Shown piece after piece: positions 42,442-51,354 of a stretch of DNA of 64,000 nt. The notes under the pieces were generated by a model, which saw only the letters and a program-made list of their open reading frames with translations, was not told the origin of the DNA and did not search any database. Position 1 is the stretch's first letter. Each line of letters begins with the position of its first letter. The translations under genes and the position numbers were made by a program. The stretch is from NCBI GenBank assembly GCA_020438215.1, contig JAGQUX010000008.1:21428-85427 (forward strand). The letters are read 5' to 3'. This stretch comes from Armatimonadota bacterium. Lineage in GTDB: Bacteria; Armatimonadota; Fimbriimonadia; Fimbriimonadales; Fimbriimonadaceae.

Positions 42442-42921
42442 ATGATCCGCCGCGCCATCTACCCGGGATCTTTTGATCCGCCAACCAACGGTCACCTCGA
42501 TATCATCGAGCGCGGCGCTAAGATGTTCGATCATCTCATCGTTGGGATTGGCGTGAATTCCGAAAAAGCCCCCTTCCTGAGTGTCGAGGACCGCCTCCAG
42601 CTTCTAACCGAGTGTTGTTCCCACCTGCCCAATGTGGAGGTGATGTCATTCGATGGACTCCTCGTCCACTTTGCAAAAGAACAGAACAGCACGGTTCTCC
42701 TGCGTGGCCTCCGCGCCATCACCGACTTCGACTACGAGTTCCGCATTGCGCTCGCCAACCGGAGCCTCGCACCGGATATCGAAACGACTTTTCTCATCGC
42801 CAGTGAAGAATTTAGCTTCCTTGCCTCATCGGTAGTGCGGGAAGTTGCTCGTCTTGGTGGTGATTACGGCAAATTCGTACCTGAGCCAGTAGCCCGTTGT
42901 ATTGCGGCAAGACTCGCATAA
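42442..42921 (+). CDS. coaD: Phosphopantetheine adenylyltransferase
   Basis: Penultimate step of coenzyme A synthesis, joining AMP to 4'-phosphopantetheine. 159 residues, normal length. YPGSFDPPTNGHLDIIERG carries the T/HxGH nucleotidyl-transfer motif, RGLRAITDFDYEF the substrate loop, and SSVVREVARLGGD the ISSTxxR-like motif. A -10 like TAGAAT ends seven bases before the ATG and no ribosome site is visible, so a leaderless message is possible. Confidence 0.96.
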   Translation: MIRRAIYPGSFDPPTNGHLDIIERGAKMFDHLIVGIGVNSEKAPFLSVEDRLQLLTECCSHLPNVEVMSFDGLLVHFAKEQNSTVLLRGLRAITDFDYEFRIALANRSLAPDIETTFLIASEEFSFLASSVVREVARLGGDYGKFVPEPVARCIAARLA

Positions 42922-43004
42922 TTGACGGGGGACTGCATCTTCTGAGACCCCTCAAACGTGATAAAATGTGAGGGTTCAGATTCATTTTTTGAACGACACT
43001 TGCC

Positions 43005-43589
43005 ATGGCCATTCGTAAAGACATCACCGTCGACGTCCAGCGCATGCTGGAAAATCTCAAAAAGCGATTTGAGTCCAAGAAATTCCTCTTCGGGAAAGCG
43101 ATCGACGACGCCGTATTTGAAATCGAAAAAATCAAAGCATCCTTGCCCAAGGAAATGAAGGATGCCGCCTCGCTTACCCGCGAGACCGAGCGAATCCTCG
43201 TTGGTGCTGATGAAGAAGCCGCCGCCATCATGACTCAAGCCCAGGCCAAGGCTGAGAGCATGGTGAAGGAAGCGGAAACCAAAGCCGAATCCATCCTCCA
43301 GCAAGCTCAACTTCAGCAAACACAAATGGTGGATGAAAACGAAATCCTCCGCATTGCCAAAAGCCAATCGGAAGAAATCCGCAACTCTGCCGAGCGCGAT
43401 GCGCGCGAAATGCGACGCGGTGCCGATCAGTACGCAAGCGATGTCCTCAACAACCTCGAGAATGTTGTTGGACGAGTGCTGGGTGCCGTTGAGCGAGCCC
43501 GTCAAGAAGTTCAGCCTGAGCAACCGGCTCAAACACGAGCAGTCGTTGAACTCGGCGAACAAACCTCCCGCGAACGAGCAAAGGTCTAA
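43005..43589 (+). CDS. Coiled-coil protein (DivIVA/ATPase-subunit-like helix)
   Basis: 194 residues, almost wholly alpha-helical with Ala/Glu/Lys/Gln heptads from about residue 55 to 165 (ETERILVGADEEAAAIMTQA; EAETKAESILQQAQLQQTQM). The first 45 residues (DVQRMLENLKKRFESKKFLF) may be a small capping domain. Weak similarity of pattern to ATP synthase subunit b/E and to DivIVA-type scaffolds reflects the coiled coil and is not proof of function. It stands between coaD and crcB; a TAAAAT element 40 bases upstream could be its promoter. Confidence 0.85.
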   Translation: MAIRKDITVDVQRMLENLKKRFESKKFLFGKAIDDAVFEIEKIKASLPKEMKDAASLTRETERILVGADEEAAAIMTQAQAKAESMVKEAETKAESILQQAQLQQTQMVDENEILRIAKSQSEEIRNSAERDAREMRRGADQYASDVLNNLENVVGRVLGAVERARQEVQPEQPAQTRAVVELGEQTSRERAKV

Positions 43590-43595
43590 TCCCCA

Positions 43596-43988
43596 ATGTC
43601 GGCACCGACTCTCAAGGATGTCGGTTTAGTTGCCCTTGGCGGTGCGCTGGGGGCAGTTTCTCGTTTACTCCTGGGTTCTGCTCTCAAGAATGTGACGGAA
43701 GTGCCTTGGGGGCTCCTCGTGATCAATATCCTGGGGAGTCTGCTGATCGGTTTCTTTGCCGCATGGACTCAAGCTAAGCCGAGCCCACTCATCGCGCAGT
43801 TTGTGATGATTGGGATTCTAGGCGGGTTTACAACATTCTCTGCCTTTTCGCTAGATAATCTCGGATTGGTGCAAGATGGCAAATGGGGAGTTGCTCTGCT
43901 CAATATGGGGCTGAGCTGCGGGCTCGGGTTGCTCGCGGCTTCCGGTGGTTTCTTTGTCGGTGGGAAGATGTTCCCGGCGGCAGGCTAA
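43596..43988 (+). CDS. crcB: Fluoride ion channel CrcB/Fluc
   Basis: 130-residue, four-helix membrane protein that exports fluoride as a dual-topology dimer. GGALGAVSRLLLG at the N-terminus, NILGSLLIGFFAAW with the channel Asn, and GGFTTFSAFS with the Phe/Ser fluoride track are diagnostic. It begins seven bases after the coiled-coil gene. No fluoride riboswitch is visible ahead of it. Its end overlaps the last 2TM gene on the other strand by four bases. Confidence 0.95.
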   Translation: MSAPTLKDVGLVALGGALGAVSRLLLGSALKNVTEVPWGLLVINILGSLLIGFFAAWTQAKPSPLIAQFVMIGILGGFTTFSAFSLDNLGLVQDGKWGVALLNMGLSCGLGLLAASGGFFVGGKMFPAAG

Positions 43989-44506
43989 TCAGACCTCGAC
44001 TTCAAATAGAAGTCAGCTTTTGCGGCAATCTGCTCCCGCTTCTGTAAGTAGCTAATGAAGCGACTCTGGACAAAGTTAGAGTTCTTGTTCGCAATCAGAA
44101 TCCAGTGAAGCAATGGCGTTGGTATCGCATAGGCCATCCAAACTTCTAACGGTATCGGGTGGGCAACACCAACTGTCCGCTCATGAATAAAACATAAGAA
44201 CAAAATCCCAAAGGTGATGAAAGCATGGTATGCCAGCCACGACATTTGGTGCGATCGGAATCGCTCCCAAACTTGGGGGTACCGTTCAGCCAAATCAAGC
44301 TCATTCTCTCTGATTTGACTTGATGGCAAAGGATTTTCCTTCGCCATGAACTCAGCTTCTGCCGTAGCGATCTCCTCCTCGGACAGTCCAAGCTCTCGCC
44401 CCGATGACATCAGTCTCTTTCGCAAATCATCGGTGCCGCCCTTCTTCTCAAGGGCGTGCATCAAGATGCCGTGAACATCTTCTTCCGTCAGTTGCCGATT
44501 ACTCAT
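43985..44506 (-). CDS. 2TM-domain protein, array copy 5
   Basis: 173 residues. The N-terminal module of about 55 residues (LTEEDVHGILMHALEKKG; LGLSEEEIATAEAEFM) is followed by a membrane hairpin (about residues 90-110 and 118-137) and a basic C-terminus. This layout, a short helical module then two membrane helices, is that of the 2TM (PF13239-like) family of unknown function, but the hairpin here is diverged. Separated by 47 bases from copy 4. Confidence 0.8.
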   Translation of the reverse strand: MSNRQLTEEDVHGILMHALEKKGGTDDLRKRLMSSGRELGLSEEEIATAEAEFMAKENPLPSSQIRENELDLAERYPQVWERFRSHQMSWLAYHAFITFGILFLCFIHERTVGVAHPIPLEVWMAYAIPTPLLHWILIANKNSNFVQSRFISYLQKREQIAAKADFYLKSRSD

Positions 44507-44553
44507 CGTTTACTCCCGATTACATTATCGCAAAAATCCGAGGAAAATAAAAA

Positions 44554-45054
44554 CTAAATACCAAGGCGAGTTGCCCGTTCTGCGATTTCTTTCAGCTTTG
44601 TTTTATAACTCTCAAACCGGCGTAAGTTCTTCAAACTCCGCGCCGGAACTGTTGTCGCTATTTGACAGACGATAAAGCCAACCGCAAAGAGCCAAAAACC
44701 CATTGACGGCCCCATTTCGCCATAGCTCATTGCCAAATCAAAGATTGTAAAAGCAATGGCAAAAATCAGCATTCCTATACATCGCACAACCACTGACTGC
44801 CATTGTGACTTCCGAAAATTCTTCCACTCCTGCTGATCGTCCAGCCGAAAAAGAGGAGGTTCAGGCAATTGTGATTTACTCGCAAGGTACTTGGCCTCTG
44901 CCGCCATCAATTGCTCGGGAGTGATGCCCAATTCGGTTGCAACCTCACCCAACCGCGCTCGAATATCTTGTGTGGATGCCTCCGAACTTTCTTGCACCGC
45001 CAGAAGCAAAATCGCTTCCATGTCGTCTTCGGTCAGGTGCTTCTGATCATCCAT
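44554..45054 (-). CDS. 2TM-domain protein, array copy 4
   Basis: 166 residues from ATG 45054, which overlaps the copy 3 stop by eight bases (ATGGATGA). The N-terminal module (LTEDDMEAILLLAVQESSEA; GEVATELGITPEQLMAAEAK) is nearly identical to copy 3. Two membrane helices follow (about 88-108 and 114-132) and a charged tail (RRFESYKTKLKEIAERATR). The duplication of the N-terminal module is visible in the DNA as well. Confidence 0.85.
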   Translation of the reverse strand: MDDQKHLTEDDMEAILLLAVQESSEASTQDIRARLGEVATELGITPEQLMAAEAKYLASKSQLPEPPLFRLDDQQEWKNFRKSQWQSVVVRCIGMLIFAIAFTIFDLAMSYGEMGPSMGFWLFAVGFIVCQIATTVPARSLKNLRRFESYKTKLKEIAERATRLGI

Positions 45055-45445
45055 TGTTTGCTCCTCGCTTGAAGAGTTTTGAGTTTCGCAGACCGTCCAA
45101 GTAGTTTTCAAATCGCTCAAGATTCTTCGCGCTCCGGCCGTTAGCGATGGTTCCAAAAACATAACCCATTACAATGATTCCCGCGAGCCAAATTTCCCCG
45201 ACGAATCCTGGCTCACCAGGCTTCAATGCGGCCGCATTCAAAGATGCTACGGTACAAAACAGAACTGTAGCGGCTGACCAAATCGAGGCTCCGATGAACT
45301 GTGACCTACGAAAAAGTGCGTATTCTTCTTTTACATCAAGTCTAAAGAGAGGCAAATTTCCCTGGCTTGCCAAATACTTGGACTCGGCTACCGACAACTG
45401 CTCTGGGGTGATGCCCAATTCGGTTGCAACCTCACCCAACCGCGC
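44921..45445. repeat. Direct repeat within the 2TM array (44921-44958 and 45408-45445)
   Basis: A 38-base stretch beginning GTGATGCCCAATTCGG is identical at both places, inside a region of about 155 bases that differs by only scattered changes. It encodes the shared N-terminal module of copies 3 and 4 and marks a recent tandem duplication. Confidence 0.9.
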
Positions 45446-45541
45446 CCGAACATCATCTGAAGAAGCTTCTGAGCTTTCCTGCACCGCCAGAAGCAGAATC
45501 GCTTCCATATCTTCTTCGGTGAGCTGCTTATGATTATCCAT
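45047..45541 (-). CDS. 2TM-domain protein, array copy 3
   Basis: 164 residues. The module LTEEDMEAILLLAVQESSEA/GEVATELGITPEQLSVAESK is shared with copy 4. Membrane helices are at about 83-102 and 113-133, with the tail RSAKNLERFENYLDGLRNSK. ATG overlaps the copy 2 stop by eight bases (ATGGATAA), the same geometry as the copy 3/4 junction. Confidence 0.85.
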   Translation of the reverse strand: MDNHKQLTEEDMEAILLLAVQESSEASSDDVRARLGEVATELGITPEQLSVAESKYLASQGNLPLFRLDVKEEYALFRRSQFIGASIWSAATVLFCTVASLNAAALKPGEPGFVGEIWLAGIIVMGYVFGTIANGRSAKNLERFENYLDGLRNSKLFKRGANNG

Positions 45542-46040
45542 CTAGCCCTTCCCGGCGGATACGACGTCGGCGTTCCCGCCCTTCCCGAAACTCAGTAAAT
45601 GCCTTTGTCCCCTTGTCCGAGGTCATCTTGAAATAGTAAGCCAGATGAACGACAAAAAGTAAAATCCAAATCCCAAAAAACACTTGCTGAAATACGGGAT
45701 CCATCTTGCCTTTACTGGCCATTGCCCACATTCCGAGATTTGCCGTAAATCCAATGAAAAGGTGTAGTATCAAAAGCTCCCGCACCCACATCCCGAATCG
45801 CCGAAAATCCTCATCCAGTAAGTCTTTCTCCATTTGGACAGAAACGCGATGCTTTTTGCGGTCGGCAAACTGCTGCTTTGCTGTTTCCAATTGCTGGGGA
45901 GAGATTCCTGCTTCATCCGCGATTTGGTTCAATCGCTGGGCAAGATCAGCCGTATCCACATGCTCAGAGCGCAGTGCAAGCATGAGAACCTCCTCCAATT
46001 CTTCTTCAGATTCTATGAGTCGCTGATCTTCGGAACTCAC
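45534..46040 (-). CDS. 2TM-domain protein, array copy 2
   Basis: 168 residues. Module EELEEVLMLALRSEHVDTAD/LNQIADEAGISPQQLETAKQ, then membrane helices near residues 92-112 and 123-142 (VFFGIWILLFVVHLAYYF), then a very basic tail (GRERRRRIRREG). GTG start with AGGA seven bases upstream. Confidence 0.85.
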   Translation of the reverse strand: MSSEDQRLIESEEELEEVLMLALRSEHVDTADLAQRLNQIADEAGISPQQLETAKQQFADRKKHRVSVQMEKDLLDEDFRRFGMWVRELLILHLFIGFTANLGMWAMASKGKMDPVFQQVFFGIWILLFVVHLAYYFKMTSDKGTKAFTEFREGRERRRRIRREGLDG

Positions 46041-46081
46041 TTCTATTTCCTACCGCAGCAGATACCAGATGGTTGCGAACT

Positions 46082-46585
46082 TTACTCCTTCCAATATTCT
46101 TCTTCCGCCTCTTCTTTGCGCTTGCGCATTTGCTTACGATGGAACTTCTCGAATTCCTTCTGTGTCTCGCTGGATTCACTATTGATCACGCTAAACATGT
46201 GAATCGCGACTCCTATGCCCCAGCCCATCAATGGGAAGTACGCCCAATCAATGCCTCCGCCGGTAATCCAATCCATTGCAAACAGAAATGCATTTACCGT
46301 GAGATAGGTCGTGAAGTGGCTAAAGAAGTCGCTCTTTCGTTTTTTGTTGAACTGCTCCCAATCTTGCTCACGAAGCTCAGACCGCCGCTCTTTGAGGCGG
46401 AATGTGCTCTTTTCCTTCTTATATTTCTCTTCCGCCGCCGCAAGTTGCTCAGGGCTCAAGCCGAGCTCGTCGGCGGCCATCTGCAACCGATCCCGGAGAT
46501 CAGCGGTGGTCCCTGCCCCTTCCCGTACGGCGATCTTTAAGATCGCTTCTAAATCGTCATCGGATTGTAAATGCTCTTCCGCCAT
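46082..46585 (-). CDS. 2TM-domain protein, array copy 1
   Basis: 167 residues from ATG 46585 (MAEEHLQSDDDLEAILKIAV). The hairpin is a textbook 2TM domain: FTTYLTVNAFLFAMDWITGG and FPLMGWGIGVAIHMF. The rest is charged. Such proteins are common in Planctomycetes, Cyanobacteria and Armatimonadota-like genomes, but their role is unknown. It is the first gene of the array and follows the pilQ terminator. Confidence 0.9.
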   Translation of the reverse strand: MAEEHLQSDDDLEAILKIAVREGAGTTADLRDRLQMAADELGLSPEQLAAAEEKYKKEKSTFRLKERRSELREQDWEQFNKKRKSDFFSHFTTYLTVNAFLFAMDWITGGGIDWAYFPLMGWGIGVAIHMFSVINSESSETQKEFEKFHRKQMRKRKEEAEEEYWKE

Positions 46586-46627
46586 CAAAACCACTTCAAG
46601 GATACGCAATTTGAACCCAAGAGGTTG

Positions 46628-46667
46628 AGAAAAAAGCACCCTTTCCCGTTTTGGGAAAGGGTGCTTT
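46628..46667 (-). terminator. Rho-independent terminator of the pilus operon
   Basis: On the complement, AAAGCACCCTTTCCC pairs perfectly with GGGAAAGGGTGCTTT around AAAAC and is followed by TTTTTTC. It lies 25 bases after the pilQ stop and separates it from the 2TM array. Confidence 0.9.
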
Positions 46668-46692
46668 GGTGATTCCGGTCAGTCGGAGGATC

Positions 46693-49374
46693 TTAGTTCA
46701 GCGGAGCCTTAGAGCCTTTCGGGCCCTTGCTTCGCTGATAGTCTCCGAGCGGATCAGGATTGTTCTTTTCAGAGAATCCTGGGCTTGCCGCCATTTGGCG
46801 ATTGTTTTCGTTCACTTCCACTGCGGTCAGGAAGAAGACAATCTCATTGCGGACGCGGCTGTTATTTGTTCGGCTGAAGAGCTGACCGATGATCGGCAGA
46901 TCCTTCAACAGAGGAATACCAGACACGTTCTTGCGATCTTGATCGAGGATCAAGCCACCTATTGCGATGGTTTCGCCACTCTTCATGTTCACATGCATCG
47001 TGGAGCGTCGATCGCTGGTTTGTGGCAGTTCACCGCCACCCGGTACCGGCGTAAAGCCAGTCAGGATGCTGAAGTTTTGATCCAGTGCCAAGGAGATTTG
47101 ACCTTGGCCACCCACTCGAGCAGCAATGTTGAACAGAACGCCAACATTGATTTCTGCTGTTTCAACGGTCGTACCGTTTTGAGTGGATTGGATGGTTTTG
47201 ATGTATCGCACCGTATCACCCACAAAGAGGTTAGTGGAGCGACCATCAGTCACCAGAGCGTTCGGGCGAGCAATCAGATTGCGGCCAGAATTGACTTTAT
47301 CGAGCGTCGCCAGGAAGCTAACAGAATCGGTGGAATTGAAATCGTATCCACCATTGACAGTTCCTGGGGATGCGGATGTGTTACCAAGACCTTGGTTCAC
47401 ACCAATGCTGGTCAATCGTCCACCAGTCAAGAGATCCCAGTTCAGACCAAGCTTGAGAGCTTCTTCTTTCGTGAGTTCCATGACGCGGAGTTCCAGAGCA
47501 ACCTGTTTCGGAGCGACATCCATTAGGGCGATGAATTGCTTGGCTTCGTTAATTTGCGAAGCTGTGCCTCGCAGAACGAGTCGCATCGGCTCCCGACCAG
47601 TGATCGATTTCTCCGAAGTGGTGCTATTCGATTTGGACTCTTGTCCGCCATCGCCAGACGCACCTTGACCGCCATCTCCGCTACCAGTTGCGCCGGTGTT
47701 TTGCTCAGAGAAGCTAGTAGTTCCCGTCATCATCGGTGAAACCGCGAGCGGCATCATCGAAACTTGCAGACCCTTGAATCGAGACTTGAGTTCAAGCTCA
47801 ATCAGAGCGGGTTCAACAAAATACAGGTCAACGACTTCCCAGTCTTTTTCAAGACCAACGAGGTCAGATTCGTAGCTCTTGCCCATGATTCCGCAGATGT
47901 CGCGGTCGATGGACATAGCCCATTCTTCCAGTCGGCTGAGTTCTTCACCCGGGCCAAACATGATGAGAGCCATGGTGTGGTTCTCACCTTTAGTGGTGCC
48001 TTCCAGCACCGTTTCGGTCACAGAGAACTCCGCATTGCGTGGGTGTTCTGCAACCAGCCGGTCAATCATCGCTTTGATGCGACCTGTTTCGCCGGATTGA
48101 ACCGGAACAACGACGGTTTTCAAATCGCCATTGCGATTGAAAGAAGTAGAGTAGGCAATCTTGCTATCAAGATCGCGGATATAAGATTCCACCGCGCCAA
48201 CTCGGCCCGGATCGCCAACAACGACGAGATAGAACGCGCGGTTGCTTTCCTTCTTAGGTGCAGCCGCCGGAGCCTTCTCTTTGTCGTCGCCGGTCGGTGC
48301 TGCGGCCGGCATGCCAGGAATGACATTGCCTTCCGGAACGATGAGTTCATAGAACCCATTGGTTCCGTCTTGCGGAAGCGCAGACAAGGTCGCTTGTCGA
48401 ATCTTTTGTGCTTCACCAGAGATCAGGTTCACAACGCGGGTTTCGGATCGATTCCCGGTGCGTTCCATCACTTGGCGCACAATATTGCTGAAATCTTCGC
48501 TCGGAGCAACAATGTAGGTGTTGCCCACTTTCGCGTAGCGCAGGCTAGAGATCGCGGTGACGTAAGACAGAGCTTCGTCGAGCGATACGCTGGCCAGGCT
48601 CACGGTCAGCTTGGTTGGCTTATCAGCCGGGCTGACTTGCGGAGCCGCAACGATGTTGATGTTGGACTGAATCGACAGAGCCTTGAGGATCTGAATGATG
48701 TCAGTCGCAACGAAATCGAGAGAAACAGCCGGAGCTTTACCTGGCACTTCATCCTTAGGAGTGGTGCTTGTGTTGATCGGCGTATTTGCGATCGGCATCG
48801 GCAGAACCGGAGCTACATTTTTCGGTGCAGTAATTGTTTCCGTTTCTTTCTTCACGGTGTTGGTGTTCACCGGTTGGATCGGAGGAGCAGTGTTCCCCGC
48901 AAACGGAAGTTTCGGCACGGACATTCCCGTAACCGCTTCAATTTCTTTGACCTTTGCTTGGATAGCAGACTTCGGAGTTGCGTTCGCAACCGTGTCTCCC
49001 ATCACGAGCGTCCAGCTGTCGCTGATCTTAGCAACGGTGCTTGACATGTTCGGTGAGTGCTTAACAACAACTCGCACACGTGGCGGTTTTGCGGAGAACC
49101 ATCCCCACTTCACCCACTCGACTCCATTCTTCTTGAGGTTCATGGTGCCGCGATCAACTCGCAGATGACCATCAAATTCAAGAATCGTGAGAGTTGCGCT
49201 GTTGCTGCTAATCACTCGCGGCTTGGAGATGTTCTCTCCGCCGACAGAGATTTTCATGCCACCGCCCGCAGTGGAGCCAGTATCAATCTTCTTGATATTG
49301 GTCACTTGTGCGGTAGCGAGAGTTGAAAGCCCAAATCCTAGGGCGATCAAGCTCATCAGCTTTGCATTCTTCAT
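46693..49374 (-). CDS. pilQ: Type IV pilus secretin PilQ
   Basis: Outer-membrane channel for the pilus fibre, 893 residues. A signal peptide (LGFGLSTLATAQ) is followed by an AMIN-like domain (about 25-130). A Pro/Thr linker, the STN domain (SLDFVATDIIQILKALSIQS, about 215-290) and N-domains come next. The secretin core runs from VALELRVMELTKEEALKLGL to LPIIGQLFSRTNNSRVRNEIVFFLTAVEV near the end. A Gly/Ser/Asp-rich insert (TGATGSGDGGQGASGDGGQE) lies within the N-domain region. The ATG overlaps the pilP-like stop by four bases. Confidence 0.94.
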   Translation of the reverse strand: MKNAKLMSLIALGFGLSTLATAQVTNIKKIDTGSTAGGGMKISVGGENISKPRVISSNSATLTILEFDGHLRVDRGTMNLKKNGVEWVKWGWFSAKPPRVRVVVKHSPNMSSTVAKISDSWTLVMGDTVANATPKSAIQAKVKEIEAVTGMSVPKLPFAGNTAPPIQPVNTNTVKKETETITAPKNVAPVLPMPIANTPINTSTTPKDEVPGKAPAVSLDFVATDIIQILKALSIQSNINIVAAPQVSPADKPTKLTVSLASVSLDEALSYVTAISSLRYAKVGNTYIVAPSEDFSNIVRQVMERTGNRSETRVVNLISGEAQKIRQATLSALPQDGTNGFYELIVPEGNVIPGMPAAAPTGDDKEKAPAAAPKKESNRAFYLVVVGDPGRVGAVESYIRDLDSKIAYSTSFNRNGDLKTVVVPVQSGETGRIKAMIDRLVAEHPRNAEFSVTETVLEGTTKGENHTMALIMFGPGEELSRLEEWAMSIDRDICGIMGKSYESDLVGLEKDWEVVDLYFVEPALIELELKSRFKGLQVSMMPLAVSPMMTGTTSFSEQNTGATGSGDGGQGASGDGGQESKSNSTTSEKSITGREPMRLVLRGTASQINEAKQFIALMDVAPKQVALELRVMELTKEEALKLGLNWDLLTGGRLTSIGVNQGLGNTSASPGTVNGGYDFNSTDSVSFLATLDKVNSGRNLIARPNALVTDGRSTNLFVGDTVRYIKTIQSTQNGTTVETAEINVGVLFNIAARVGGQGQISLALDQNFSILTGFTPVPGGGELPQTSDRRSTMHVNMKSGETIAIGGLILDQDRKNVSGIPLLKDLPIIGQLFSRTNNSRVRNEIVFFLTAVEVNENNRQMAASPGFSEKNNPDPLGDYQRSKGPKGSKAPLN

Positions 49375-50027
49375 GATTTTGCTTCCTCCTGAATGACAAG
49401 CGTTTGTTGCTTGCCGCGGTGACTGACCGTCACCTTTCCGCGTTCGATCGCGGTTACTTTGGTGTCGCCATCGACGGCACCCCCAACAGGAACCAGTTTC
49501 TGATTCCCGTCAGAATCCTCAAAAACCGCCATCGACTTTGCGCCGACGATCACGCCCATGACGCGATATTTCGGTTTCAATTCCACAGCTGCACCCGGGC
49601 CAGGAATGGTTCCACCACCCGCCGGCGTTGTGCCAGTTGGCAATGGGCCATCCCAACCTTCCAACGGATTGAACGGCTTGTTGCCGCCCGACATTGGAGG
49701 CGGGGTGTTGGTCGCCACTTTGGTTGGCGGTGTGTTTTGAACCGGCGGTTTGGTATCCACCTTTGCCCCTGCCGGAGTCTCAAACGGATCGCGAGCTGAA
49801 TAAGGAGACAGTCCGATTTCGTTGAGTGCCGTCACAGGGTCAGAGATTTCGCCTTCGGCACCTTCGCCTTCTGCGAGTTCTGTTCCTTCGTCGGTGATCT
49901 CGGTGGACGCATCGGTGCTACTGACTGGTGCGGGCTTCGGCTTACCCATGAAGGTAAAGGCACCCACGCCCAGCATCACCACGACGAGAACGCCGAGAAC
50001 TACTGCTTTCTTCTTGTCTTCATTCAT
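49371..50027 (-). CDS. pilP: PilP/GspC-like pilus assembly protein
   Basis: 218 residues. One N-terminal membrane helix (VVLGVLVVVMLGVGAFTFM) is followed by an acidic and then Pro-rich linker. The family motif ARDPFETP lies near residue 80. A C-terminal beta domain (VMGVIVGAKSMAVFEDSDGN, then KVTVSHRGKQQTLVIQ) matches the PilP/GspC homology region that docks on PilQ. Here it is anchored by a membrane helix rather than a lipid. ATGA overlaps join it to pilO and pilQ. Confidence 0.82.
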   Translation of the reverse strand: MNEDKKKAVVLGVLVVVMLGVGAFTFMGKPKPAPVSSTDASTEITDEGTELAEGEGAEGEISDPVTALNEIGLSPYSARDPFETPAGAKVDTKPPVQNTPPTKVATNTPPPMSGGNKPFNPLEGWDGPLPTGTTPAGGGTIPGPGAAVELKPKYRVMGVIVGAKSMAVFEDSDGNQKLVPVGGAVDGDTKVTAIERGKVTVSHRGKQQTLVIQEEAKS

Positions 50028-50749
50028 TGCGAGCCTCCTGATCGAGGAGCGATGGGATTCCGATGGTCAAGCGGTTGCGCTTCGGAGTGATCCTCAACAT
50101 GAGAACCATCTTCGGTTGCACCCTCTTCGCCTTCGGTCGTCTTGACCTGACTGCTGAACTTTTTGCCAAGATCAGCGGTGGTCGGTTCAAGCGATTCTTT
50201 GAAAACGTATGCCCGCAGCCGGATTGAACAGTTCAATTCGCGTGAATTGGATTGCAAATCCTGTCGCGGAGTCACGCTCACGGTGCGGACAGCAAGAACC
50301 TTCGGGAAAGTCTTGAGCGCGTCCACAACACTCATGAGAGAGCGATAAGTTCCCAGACCGGTGATATCAATCTCCAGCTCTTGGTAAGGCTTATCCTCTT
50401 GGTTCACTGCCATAGAAGCGGTGATCGGAACCGGGCGCACACCGGTCACTGTAAGGTTGTTTGCGCTACCCGTCGATTCGAGTTCTTGGAGCAAGGTGGG
50501 AACGTATGCGATCGAAGGAACGCCGCGCTCCATGTGCTCAAGATCAGCCGAATACTTTTCCAAATCCAACTGCGACTTTTGCAAGTCGTTTTGCAGTTCT
50601 TCTTCATTCAACAGTTCCGATTCGATGGTTGCGACTCGCTGTGCTGCGGCGCTTCGTGAGCCCCACTGCCAGTAAACAAGTCCGCCACCGATCAGCAGAA
50701 CCGCCAATGCCATAAAGAGAACTGACTTGACTGCATCGTTGCCTTTCAT
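50024..50749 (-). CDS. pilO: Type IV pilus inner-membrane alignment protein PilO
   Basis: 241 residues: one N-terminal membrane helix (SVLFMALAVLLIGGGLVYWQW), a coiled coil (about 35-75), then a ferredoxin-like domain with VPSIAYVPTLLQELESTGSA and ELEIDITGLGTYRSLMSVVD, the typical PilO pattern. It forms a heterodimer with PilN. The tail after residue 200 is acidic and disordered. It overlaps pilN and pilP by four bases each. Confidence 0.9.
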   Translation of the reverse strand: MKGNDAVKSVLFMALAVLLIGGGLVYWQWGSRSAAAQRVATIESELLNEEELQNDLQKSQLDLEKYSADLEHMERGVPSIAYVPTLLQELESTGSANNLTVTGVRPVPITASMAVNQEDKPYQELEIDITGLGTYRSLMSVVDALKTFPKVLAVRTVSVTPRQDLQSNSRELNCSIRLRAYVFKESLEPTTADLGKKFSSQVKTTEGEEGATEDGSHVEDHSEAQPLDHRNPIAPRSGGSQ

Positions 50750-51342
50750 GATGATGTGACCTCCGTGATTTCTTCGGTTTCTTCGGCGGTTTTCGCCAAA
50801 TCAGCCGCAATCTCGAATTCGTATTGCTGCTCGCCTTGCGTGAATTTCGGCTGGGTGAAGTTGAGGTTCACTGCCGCGAATTCCGGGTTGGCTTGCATGC
50901 GAAGGATGAGTTCCCCAACCGCTTCCTGAGAAGTGCTGACCCCGTTCAACGTCAAGGTCATCGGCTTCTTCGGATCGTTTTGGAACGCCTTCATATTGGT
51001 GAGCCATGTTTGCGGGGGCATGTTGGTGGTCAAGTGATCGAGGATCAGACCCCATTTGCCCGAGAACATCACAGCTTCTTCTAGCGTCTTGATACGTGGT
51101 TGCAACTTAGCAATTTCTGTTTTGTTGGCTTGCAATTCCTTGAGCATTGGCTCCATTTCCGCCTGTTTCTTTTCCAGTGCAGAAGCCTTCATGTTCATGC
51201 GAGTTGCATCTAACATGAGAGCCATGGTTGCCAGCACACACAGAGCCCCAATCGCCATCGTTGAGATGATTCCGAGTTGGACTTTGCGTTCGCGTGCCCG
51301 CGCTTCTAATCGTTGTTCGTGAATAAGATTGACTAGTGGCAT
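50746..51342 (-). CDS. pilN: Type IV pilus inner-membrane alignment protein PilN
   Basis: 198 residues. The short cytoplasmic start PLVNLIHEQRLEARARERK corresponds to the PilM-binding INLLP-type motif. A membrane helix (IISTMAIGALCVLATMALML) follows, then a coiled coil (SALEKKQAEMEPMLKELQAN) and a ferredoxin-like domain (MPPQTWLTNMKAF; LTLNGVSTSQEAVGELILRM). It starts 12 bases after the pilM stop. Confidence 0.92.
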   Translation of the reverse strand: MPLVNLIHEQRLEARARERKVQLGIISTMAIGALCVLATMALMLDATRMNMKASALEKKQAEMEPMLKELQANKTEIAKLQPRIKTLEEAVMFSGKWGLILDHLTTNMPPQTWLTNMKAFQNDPKKPMTLTLNGVSTSQEAVGELILRMQANPEFAAVNLNFTQPKFTQGEQQYEFEIAADLAKTAEETEEITEVTSS

Positions 51343-51354
51343 CGTGCTTCTCCG

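Noticed and set aside
43589..43596. Fluoride riboswitch before crcB
   Set aside because: Only six bases separate crcB from the upstream gene; no room and no conserved pseudoknot sequence.
44921..45445. CRISPR or mobile-element repeat
   Set aside because: Only two copies, both within homologous coding sequence and in frame; explained by gene duplication.
47764..49044. Long open frame (426 codons) on the plus strand opposite pilQ
   Set aside because: It is antisense to a well-supported secretin gene, rich in Arg/Asn/His/Phe in a way typical of a complementary frame, with no domain and no ribosome site.
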